A stretch of 64,000 nt of DNA. It comes from Knufia peltigerae. Its lineage: Eukaryota > Ascomycota > Eurotiomycetes > Chaetothyriales > Trichomeriaceae. The stretch lies in NCBI GenBank assembly GCA_030247855.1, contig JAPDRN010000125.1, forward strand, positions 31,035 to 95,034, given 5' to 3'. The notes under the pieces were generated by a model, which saw only the letters and a program-made list of their open reading frames with translations, was not told the origin of the DNA and made no database searches. Of the stretch, positions 56,489-64,000 are shown piece by piece (the first letter of the stretch is position 1; each line of letters opens with the position of its first letter). The translations under genes and the position numbers were made by a program.

Positions 56489-57127
56489 TCATCTCTTCTT
56501 CTTGCCGACGACCTTGGTGAATCCATCTTCATCGACCTCGGGTTCCATCTTTTGTTTCGGCATTCTGGCACCATTCAGAGGGGGAGCCTCGTCCATGTCG
56601 ACATCTGGGCTGTCTGCGAATCCATTCCATTCCTCTTCCTCTTCATCGTCCTCGTCCCAATCAGTGTCCTGATCTTTGTCTTCGCCTCGTACCACTGCAA
56701 CAACCCTGTCACCACCCTTCTGCTGTTTTTCTTGCCACTTGACGTATAGTTCGTTCAGCTCTGCAAGGTCACCATTTCGGAGCTTGGTGGCGCCAGACCA
56801 GATGCTACGTGCTACATCTTCGGCAGTCCCGTCATCAACGACAATTTCGAACTCGTCGAGCATGACTTGGAGAAGGACTTCCTCCAAATCACCTACATCT
56901 GCGAGTTGCGGAGGAGTAGAGGTCAAGAGCTCGGACACAGCACCCGCCATCCAGTCTCTTTTGTCGTTGGAGACTTGCGCTGACCCGCCCCAGGCATTCT
57001 GAATAGCCAAAGTCAGTGCAGGCCACGACCAAAGGTGGAGGGCGACGAGCAGATCGATCTGCGAGGAAAGTTTCGAGAGATCAAGCTGCGCTACTGCCTG
57101 GGGAGCGATGGCGTTTACTGTTGACAT
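56489..57127 (-). CDS. tsr2: Tsr2, 20S pre-rRNA processing factor and eS26 escortin
   Basis: A single exon, 212 aa. Tsr2 escorts ribosomal protein eS26 into the nucleus and is needed for maturation of the small-subunit rRNA. The helical N-terminal domain contains the family's W-P-A-L-T-L-A-I-Q-N-A-W-G-G, with the W-G-G signature, and later D-E-F-E-I-V-V-D-D-G-T-A. A Glu/Asp-rich stretch follows (D-W-D-E-D-D-E-E-E-E-E), then the conserved C-terminal D-E-D-G-F-T-K-V-V and a Lys/Arg tail. This order and length match the family. It is divergently transcribed from the SDR gene, with 653 bp between start codons. Confidence 0.93.
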   Translation of the reverse strand: MSTVNAIAPQAVAQLDLSKLSSQIDLLVALHLWSWPALTLAIQNAWGGSAQVSNDKRDWMAGAVSELLTSTPPQLADVGDLEEVLLQVMLDEFEIVVDDGTAEDVARSIWSGATKLRNGDLAELNELYVKWQEKQQKGGDRVVAVVRGEDKDQDTDWDEDDEEEEEWNGFADSPDVDMDEAPPLNGARMPKQKMEPEVDEDGFTKVVGKKKR

Positions 57128-57780
57128 GGCTGCTGCCGTTGATCCAGGACCGACCGGATTCTATCGTCGGGTAGTAATAGTTGGCTGCTGGATGGTAGCA
57201 GAAAGCCGCAGTCTCGACCCAAAAAAAATCACAGTACAAGTGCTAAGTCACATGTAATTTTCTCACTGAAAAGTTTAGAGTATGCGGGGGGATCTACTTA
57301 ATTCCGGGCTCCGGGGCATCCTTCGCCGAGCGGAAGGTTTCCCGAGGAGAGCACCGCCGAATTGTCCCTCTGGGAGTACAACAATCTCTACGTGTCGTTT
57401 ACGCTATGGACCTCATCCTGACCCAGACAAATCATCGCGGTGTCCTGGTCTGATTGAACTGCCAACACTTCCAGTGTCTTCTGCGCATAGGGACAGTGTT
57501 GTCTCGTTGCTAATGATGCAATCAACTCTCTGAACAGTGACATCTATCGGGCCTCTGTGCTCCGATGCCTCTATCTTCGGTCCACTTTTCTCGCCTCACA
57601 TATGCAACATAATTCTTATTTAAAGATGCCCATTGTTGTTTCTTAGTTTTCAAGTGCCGCATTCCACGTCCTATCTAACATACATTCTCGCCGGGCCTTC
57701 ACTGACCAAGGGGTTCTCTCCGACAATCTGCACACACAACCACCACAAGTGAACCATCCTTCCAACAGACCGATTTCGCC
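57128..57780. promoter_or_regulatory. Divergent promoter region of tsr2 and the SDR gene
   Basis: 653 bp between two divergent start codons, so both promoters must lie here or overlap. An A8 run is at 57222-57229. No regulatory site was recognised with confidence. Confidence 0.4.
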
Positions 57781-58725
57781 ATGGGCGACAATTCTACCCC
57801 TTCGGCAGTGCCGGTAGCCTCCCAAGATGAGAGGGCGTCTCTGACTTCCAGGGTCATTCCGACCATGACTCTATCGGTATCCGACAGTCCTCTGACTGCG
57901 CCTTTACCACCGGTAGCGTCAGAAGCGTCTCCGGCCGAGAGGGCGGCAGCTCGCTTCAAGATCGAGGGCAATGCCATTTTTACCGGTGGCGCCGGCACGC
58001 TGGCGTTGGCCTCTGCTCGAGCGCTCCTGGAGCATGGGGCAAGCAGTTTGACTTTGATGGACCTACAACCAACGATTGACCACTCTGCGAAAGCCATCTC
58101 CGACCTCAAGCTGGAGTTTCCCACAATCCCAATCCATGCAGTCCACGTGGATGTTACCTCGGAAACCGCCGTGGAGAAGGCATTCCAAGAAGCTCAGGAT
58201 TTGATGGGAAGTATCGATGTCTTGTGCTGTTTTGCCGGTATCGTTGGTTGCGTCCACTCGATATCGGCAACGGCCAGCCAATTCCGCAAAGTCGTTGACG
58301 TCAACTTGACGGGGTCTTTCCTATGCGCCCAAGCTGCTGCCAAACACATGATCGATGGCAAGAAGGGGGGCTCTATCCTGTTTACGGCATCGATATCGGC
58401 TCATTCAACGAACTATCCTCAACCCCAGTTAGCCTATAATGTCAGCAAGAGCGCCGTGACTACTATGGCAAAGAACCTGGCAGCTGAATGGGCAGTACAC
58501 GGTATTCGTGTAAATTCCATCTCTCCCGGCTATATGGACACGGTACTCAACGCGGGCGACACTCTGCAGCCGATCAGGGACGTCTGGGCCAGTCGTTGTC
58601 CTATGGGCCGCATGGGAGACATTGAGGAGATTACTGGTCCAGTTGTTCTTCTGAGCAGCAGAAGAGCTGGCAGATACATCACCGGGTCAGATCTAAGAGT
58701 TGATGGGGGCGCCTTGTGCTTCTAA
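57781..58725 (+). CDS. Short-chain dehydrogenase/reductase (SDR, polyol dehydrogenase-like)
   Basis: A single exon, 314 aa. After a 60-residue disordered N-terminus comes the Rossmann nucleotide site T68-G-G-A-G-T-L-A (usually T-G-x3-G-x-G; the last Gly is replaced). D-x at the end of the second strand (L-M-D) suggests NAD preference. The usual N-N-A-G is C-F-A-G. Catalytic residues are the Ser at 204 or 206 (T-A-S-I-S-A-H-S) and Y219-x3-K223 (A-Y-N-V-S-K-S-A-V). The sequence ends with the P-G-x-M...G-S-D-L-R-V-D-G-G motif. It resembles fungal mannitol/sorbitol-type SDRs most, but the substrate is uncertain. The long N-terminus could be a targeting peptide or a wrong start; no later ATG lies before the Rossmann fold apart from M29 and none gives a better start. 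Confidence 0.85.
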   Translation: MGDNSTPSAVPVASQDERASLTSRVIPTMTLSVSDSPLTAPLPPVASEASPAERAAARFKIEGNAIFTGGAGTLALASARALLEHGASSLTLMDLQPTIDHSAKAISDLKLEFPTIPIHAVHVDVTSETAVEKAFQEAQDLMGSIDVLCCFAGIVGCVHSISATASQFRKVVDVNLTGSFLCAQAAAKHMIDGKKGGSILFTASISAHSTNYPQPQLAYNVSKSAVTTMAKNLAAEWAVHGIRVNSISPGYMDTVLNAGDTLQPIRDVWASRCPMGRMGDIEEITGPVVLLSSRRAGRYITGSDLRVDGGALCF

Positions 58726-60852
58726 GACACCCGAGCATGAGCCTGGGTCGCGTAGAAAGACACCATAACGTTGTGAACCGCTCTGATTCTCTCTCCTGAA
58801 GGACAAAGTCGTTGTGATGTGATCCAGAATTCTGTCAGGATCCTGATCATGTGACTAGTGCTGTTTATTTGTTACACTAGTCCTATTCGGGAAGTGCCTC
58901 AGCCTGCGAGCACATCACATAACACTGCGCTGCGGCCTTAACACCTAGTTTTAGCCCTCCTTCGTACTGAATTCTATCATTTCAAACGCATATTCGTGAC
59001 AAAATCCAATTCCGCCCCGAAGTGGTAGGTAGCTATATGGCTAATGGAAGTTCGGTGAGAGGGCAATCATGTGTAGGGGTGGAATATGGCATCGAATGTC
59101 CTGAGATCTGCCTATACTTTGTGCTGTTCCCCCTAGATATCAATAAAGTGTATGTTGGCGGCAAGACTGCTTTGAACCTCGTAGTCCTTGGAAAGAATTC
59201 GACACATGTACTCCGTATGGTGTTCTGCTTATTAAGCACGCTGGGACTAACATCGGAGAAAGATTCTTCCCTTTGCCCTCAACGCGTGCTTCAGGTAAGA
59301 GATAGTGATACAGCTGTTCATTCTGCTAGCAGCGTGAGAAATGGAAATCGCTGCTACACTCTGTAGCAATACGCTGCAAAGCCCGATGTCAACGCAAGGA
59401 ACAATTCCAGGCAGATCGTTGCATGGCTTGGACTACCGAACATGTGTCTCCAAAGTCGTCGAACTGCGCCTGACCTCGATCTTGACTTGTCCATTGCCGA
59501 TCATTATGGAGAGATGTTGTTGTTGCGAGCTCAACTGTTGCAAGGATCCATATGAGCTGGATCAGCTACTTGCTGTTGGATGGTCAATCAAGCCCATCCG
59601 CGATGGAATGTGCCAAATAGCAGCACACATGTCAAGGATGTTCCGAAGGCGTCTTTCTTGGTAGTGCATTGATATGTAGTCTCGGTTGCCCATTAAGTTG
59701 ACGGCCGAGGCCCGTGTTGCTGATATGAAGTGGCTGTATCTCTTCTCAGCTACGGGGAGAGGCCGTTTTACTCAATCTCGGTGCTCTGTGCACCATTTCT
59801 CAGTATAATGAACAATCATCATGACTTCAAACGGTCGGCGGTTATACAAAATACTTGTATGTCAGTCTCGACGCACGGTTGTGCCAAGTGCAGAGAGGCA
59901 GACGATCTCGAAATAAGCGAAAACGGATAAAGATGATGACAGCTGTCACATCTGCTGTTCTATCGACACGTTTATATGGACGTGGTATGGAAGCAATCCC
60001 ATCGCACGACGTGTCATGACGGTCTGGTAGATTTGCAGCTGGTGTCGTTGCTGTCAAACCAATTCCCAGATAACAAGATAACACACTCCGTCCTTTGACT
60101 GCGGGCGGGTGAAGCCGTTCTCTTCTAATCTTGGTTACAGGTCAGACGTCCGTAATAACCGCCGTGGTAGAAAAAAGGGGGCGCGTCGGAATTCGGACCT
60201 CCACCGTGAGATTGGACAATCTCTTTTACTTCCCCAGATTTACCTCAACCACCGAATCAACGCGTGGACAATTGCTGAATTCGAGGTACAACTGGCGTAC
60301 AGTATGATCCAGTGGGCGCTCTACTGGGGAGTGTAAAAAAATCTTTTCAACGCGCGTGTACTCCCTGCATTAGGGATTCTAACCTCCTTACTTTGCAGAT
60401 GGAGTACACCGATTCTAGCAGCTACAAATTAACATCAATCTATGATTGTCACCCAGTATCCGCACAAACCTCATCTCAACAGACGCGTCCAAGCTCGGAC
60501 AAGACGCAATTAGACACTCAGCTGTTAGGCTGACGGGCGGAGTCCAATATTGTATCGTTGCTGCTCACAAGGACAGGCCCCTTTGACTCTGGAATTGGAT
60601 TGGGTAACAGCAAAAGCCTCAAGGCTCCCCTCGTATCGAGGTATCGATTGTCTTTTCATATTATCGATACATTCATTCATCTATTCATCACGTTCGTTGT
60701 TTCATTCATACAGTACTCCGTACATACACACTCTTTTTTTTGGGTTGGCTTGTTGGCACTTCTGTACACATTCTCACTCTTTTGGCTTCTGTTTGGTTTC
60801 CTTGACGCACACAACCACCGATCCTCTTTTTTCTTTCTTTTTTTGCCTCTGA
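58726..60852. other. Intergenic region and areB upstream region
   Basis: No intact gene is supported. TACTCCGTA motifs are at 59209-59217 and 60714-60722. At about 60376-60398 there is a textbook intron end (branch TTCTAAC, pyrimidines, TTGCAG), immediately followed by ATG at 60399. A long pyrimidine tract precedes AAG at 60857-60858. Both suggest upstream exons or leader introns of the areB locus. No ATG occurs on the plus strand from 60541 to 61258. Confidence 0.5.
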
Positions 60853-62497
60853 TACAAGAGGCGTCCACTCATTTGGTTCACCCCGACGAGACCACGGTAC
60901 TGGTCTCTTAAACCATCGCCCAACACGGCTTCCGCAGTTGCACCGCCGCTCTTTCGAGCCTCTGCCATCGATTCTACCTACCGACCGCCATCGACACCAT
61001 TGAAGGAAGCAGGATTGGACGAGTACAGCAGCACGAGTAGAAGAGAAGGGGAAAGGCCACATTCGCCTCTGCCGCAGTCTGCTTATTACGGGAAGGACAT
61101 CTCACGACCATCGTCCACGACACTACCGAATTCGAGCCACCTCTTCCTACACGATCCTCAATTCCACACACGCAGCGCCAGTCTGAGTCTGGGACGAGGC
61201 TACCATTCAGAGCCACGGCCGAATCTCCCTGGGCTTTCGTCACTGACATCGCTGGCAAATGGGCCACCGTTGAGGTATGCAGGACACCCTCAAAACGTTG
61301 GGCAGAAATAATGTGTTGATATTCCATACAGGTCATTCTCGGGCAGTCATGGATCACCACTGGCTCATTATGGCCTGATGCCCCCGGTGCCAACACCAGG
61401 AATTGCAGGGATGGCAGGAAGCGCACCGGTAAGAGAGACTCGACCTCTTTTCTTTCCCCTCTTGATTTACCTGCCACCGTGCAAAATGGCGCCAAGCCTA
61501 TTTCGGCCGTCGATCGGGTCTTTTTCGCTTGATTTCGTTTTTGGTTACATTCAGCACCACCACCAAGTTTGAATTCTCTTATCTTTATCTTATCGTCTCT
61601 GCCTTCGATAACAAACTTTCGATTTTCCCATCTCCCGTCCTCACCACCGACCATGGCTGCCTCATTACCCAGTGCTGACCAGACTCTCCCCTTTTCACAG
61701 CCAGTATGTCAGAACTGCCAGACTTCCACCACTCCTCTATGGCGACGCGACGAAGCCGGTTCGGTCCTGTGCAATGCCTGCGGACTTTTCCTCAAGTTGC
61801 ACGGCCGTCCCCGTCCAATCAGTCTGAAGACGGATGTAATCAAGAGTCGCAACAGGGTCAAGACGACCACTGCGCTGCCCAAGAAGAAGGTGCGCCAAGC
61901 TGCTTTCCCCCCAAGAAAATAAAGAGACTCCGTATCGGATAGACTGACCTCAAGCAGTACGAAAATGGTGCCTCTGCGCCCATCACTGAAGTATCCGCCC
62001 CCAATGGCTTCAGTCTACACCGCCGTGTCTCACAGATGGCCACAACTGCACCTTCGGACCGATCACACTCCCCCGTCTCACGGACAGGTACACCAGGAGC
62101 TCAGCACGACCCCAACATTGCTCCTCAGCACATGTTCGATGGCGCCTCTGCTGCGGCCGACCACAGCAATGCATCCCCTATTCTCCCCGGCGTCCACTCA
62201 CTCAGCCAACCGTCCCCCAGCGCAGCTGCATTGACCGCGGACCGCTCCGAGTCGATGACTTACGAACAACTCGTCGCCGTCAACACCAACCTGCGCACGC
62301 GCGTGTCGGAGCTAGAAGTCATCAATGGCTTCTACTCGGACAACGAGAACAATCTGCGTCGCGAGCGCGACAGTGCCGTTCGAGAGCGGGATGACCTGAA
62401 ACGAAAAGTAGAAGAGTTGGAAAAGCAGCTACAGGAACGCGATGAGGCAGACCATCCTGCAAAGAAGCCACGGCTATCGCAAGAACCGCAGCAATGA
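60853..62497 (+). CDS. areB: AreB-type GATA factor with leucine zipper, long isoform (5' end open, non-ATG or spliced start)
   Basis: A nuclear GATA-family regulator of nitrogen metabolism related to Dal80/Gzf3. Segments: open from 60853 (after a TGA) to 61274, then 61332-61428, 61701-61889 and 61958-62497. Introns are 57, 272 and 68 nt, all with matching phases; the maximum is 415 aa. The one GATA zinc finger is C-Q-N-C-Q-T-S-T-T-P-L-W-R-R-D-E...C-N-A-C-G, followed by the basic tail K-L-H-G-R-P-R-P-I-S-L. A long C-terminal heptad coiled coil (V-A-V-N-T-N-L to K-Q-L-Q-E-R-D) is the leucine zipper. The first coding segment, with protein-like composition, contains no ATG, so translation must start at a near-cognate codon (for example ACG at 60925 with A at -3 and G at +4, or ATC at 60967) or come from an upstream exon such as one beginning at 60399. 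In Aspergillus nidulans areB is reported to use two promoters, alternative splicing and non-AUG starts, which fits. Confidence 0.8.
61653..62497 (+). CDS. areB: AreB GATA factor, short isoform with ATG start
   Basis: An ATG at 61653 (context C-C-A-C-C-G-A-C-C before it) lies inside the 272-nt intron of the long form. It opens M-A-A-S-L-P-S-A-D-Q-T-L-P-F-S-Q and runs straight into the GATA finger without a splice. Segments 61653-61889 and 61958-62497 give 258 aa. The upstream 61440-61650 is CT-rich and promoter/leader-like. This form keeps the GATA finger and zipper but lacks the long N-terminus, so it is likely made from an internal promoter. It is the same gene as the preceding entry. Confidence 0.75.
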
Positions 62498-62875
62498 TTC
62501 GGGTCATGACATGCTGGAGAATTCCTAGCTCCATCACAGTACATATTACGCACACACCATGCACATCGTCCACCTACGTACTGAGGGCGCGCCCTCAACC
62601 TCACACCAAAGGGAGGGACTCGGCTGCTCTTTTACTCTCCATGTTGTCACCGACATATCGATTGATACCCACACATGCACACGCACAGAACAACATAAAT
62701 TATGAAAGGAAACAACCCTCTACGATTGGCGCCAAAAGGTTTCGGGAAATGTTTTTGGCCTAGCGTTGCCAGGTAATCGCGATGCAGTAATGTGGCTATC
62801 GCTGGGTGAGTGGGCTGGCTTGACGGCGTTTTGGTCGGTTCTTCGTTTCATGGTGGATTCTCTATTGGAGGAAGA

Positions 62876-62902
62876 AGTACGGAGTACGGAGCACGGAGTG
62901 AT
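62876..62902. repeat. Tandem GTACGGA/GCACGGA-type motif copies
   Basis: Three direct copies of an ACGGAG(T/C)-type unit, the first two being TACGGAGTA joined end to end. It belongs to the window-wide TACGGAGTA set. Confidence 0.6.
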
Positions 62903-63376
62903 AATGAACATCGCGAGAATACACAACCTCTCCGTCCACCTTTGCCAAAAGGTAGTTTTCCTATTTTTCTTTCAATGCCTTGGAATTCTTTTTTGTTTTT
63001 AATGTGCAGATCTAATGGTGAGGTCAACCCAAGACCGCGGCCACGTTGGATTGTCGAGGATGGGTCTAACTTTGGAATCCGAAGGAATATGGGACGAAGT
63101 TCCGGAGAAAAAAAGATGATACGATTGCCGAATGATTTGCTTCAAAGGGGCAGGCAACCTTGCCAGGAGGGGGGTTCTTGGAAACAGGGAGGTTAATTGT
63201 AAATCGGTGTATCTACTCCTGATGATCAAGCCACTGATGGATTGATTGAAAATGTTGACAACTTTGAACAACATATCTTGCCCGACATGATGATAATACC
63301 AAGTATTATGGAGTTGTGGGAGAATCGGTCGGTTGGTGGGTATTCCATCCATGACGGGTGTTTCGATTGTCTCTCT

Positions 63377-63408
63377 CCCCTTTTGCCCTTTTGCCCTTTT
63401 GCCCTTTT
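63377..63408. repeat. 8-bp tandem repeat (GCCCTTTT, four units)
   Basis: Four successive units of GCCCTTTT, the first beginning with C instead of G, in non-coding sequence. Confidence 0.85.
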
Positions 63409-63835
63409 TTTGGGTTACCTTCATTCTCCTGGTCTCTATAGAATCTTACCGATGATACTTGCGCCGAGTTTATTACACTCTGCAATCATTCCTCATGCAG
63501 ATTCATCATCGAACCCTCGTGAAAACAGAACAAGAATCGAGTGAGGTTGTCATCGTGCGGAGTACAAGAATGAGGTGGCTGTAGGGCTTTGTTTTGTGTC
63601 AACCCTGGAAAATCAGGTGGACAAGTTACCAGACCGAGGTAGAGAGAGTCTGGAAAAGGTCGGATTTCGCTGCTGCGAAAGGAATCCCATTGCCTGGCCC
63701 TCGTCTAACCAATGTCACACACAGGTGATGGGAAAAGCAAAAACCAATCCACCTGTTCCAAACAAAAGAAAACGATAATCAAGGGTGAAACTCCTTCAAT
63801 ACTTGCACGCGGACGAGGCAAAATTGTAATGTACC

Positions 63836-63880
63836 TACGGAGTACAGTATGTAGGGTCTACGGAGTACTCCGTACTACTA
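63836..63880. repeat. Cluster of TACGGAGTA motifs with perfect palindrome
   Basis: TACGGAGTA at 63836 is followed by TACGGAGTACTCCGTA at 63859-63874, which equals its own reverse complement over 16 bases. A second short ACTACTAGTAGT palindrome follows directly. Confidence 0.75.
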
Positions 63881-63917
63881 GTAGTACAAAGGAATTAATT
63901 CCTTCAAACCTCCGATC

Positions 63918-63939
63918 GGGGGGGGGGGGGGGGGGGGGG
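63918..63939. repeat. G22 homopolymer
   Basis: Twenty-two consecutive G, then further G-rich sequence to the window end. It may be genuine or a sequencing/assembly artefact. Confidence 0.8.
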
Positions 63940-64000
63940 TGGGGTTTGGGGGGCAAAAAAAAATGTTACTAGGGGGGCGGGGGGGTGTGTAAAATTGATA

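Larger units (their letters stand above)
62498..64000. other. 3' flank of areB and gene-free end of window
   Basis: No gene is supported. It contains several TACGGAGTA copies (62878-62886, 63836-63844, 63859-63874), an 8-bp tandem (63377-63408) and a G22 run followed by more G-rich sequence (63918 to the end). Confidence 0.5.

Overview
The window is nuclear DNA of a filamentous ascomycete (Pezizomycotina). The signs are short introns of about 50 to 112 nt with GTAAGT-like donors, CTAAC/CTGAC branch points and CAG/TAG acceptors, long intergenic spacers, and fungal-type genes: Zn2Cys6 regulators, a fungal GATA factor with a leucine zipper, a Jen-type carboxylate permease, a Caf120-family PH protein. 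The recurrent intergenic motif TACGGAGTA/TACTCCGTA and the gene set suggest Eurotiomycetes, but the order cannot be fixed from sequence alone. No rRNA, convincing tRNA, CRISPR array or intact transposon was seen.

Layout. 0.3-4.5 kb: a Sec7-PH Arf exchange factor. 5.8-6.8 kb (minus): a secreted protein of metallopeptidase-like architecture with no catalytic zinc motif. 9.2-11.4 kb (minus): a Swi3/Rsc8 chromatin-remodelling subunit. 11.4-17.5 kb: gene-poor. 17.5-19.2 kb: an unrecognised membrane protein. 20.5-21.3 kb: a small Cys-rich acidic protein. 22.1-25.2 kb: Ctf18 (alternative clamp loader). 26.3-29.1 kb: a GC-rich cyclase-family enzyme converging on a Zn2Cys6 regulator. 29.1-36.7 kb: a gene graveyard with one recognisable relic (fungal rhodopsin/Pth11-like) and one doubtful transporter relic. 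36.7-40.2 kb: the FACT subunit Pob3 and a small Zn2Cys6 regulator. 42.1-45.8 kb: a Caf120-family PH protein. 47.2-48.5 kb (minus): a very GC-rich HSL-type hydrolase. 49.1-51.2 kb (minus): a low-complexity pentapeptide-repeat protein. 53.3-55.0 kb: a carboxylate permease. 56.5-57.1 kb (minus): Tsr2. 57.8-58.7 kb: an SDR oxidoreductase. 60.9-62.5 kb: an AreB-type GATA factor.

The genes do not form one pathway. Conserved housekeeping genes (swi3/rsc8, ctf18, pob3, tsr2, caf120) are interspersed with metabolic accessory genes (cyclase, esterase, permease, SDR) and regulators. The most informative points are at gene-structure level. The areB locus has an ATG-free 5' coding region and two N-termini. 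The pob3 start codon is split by an intron. Three genes carry introns that are a multiple of three with no stop codon. A 15-bp minisatellite gene is open as pentapeptide repeats on both strands. Exon boundaries were placed by eye from splice consensus, reading-frame agreement and family similarity, with no RNA data or database search.
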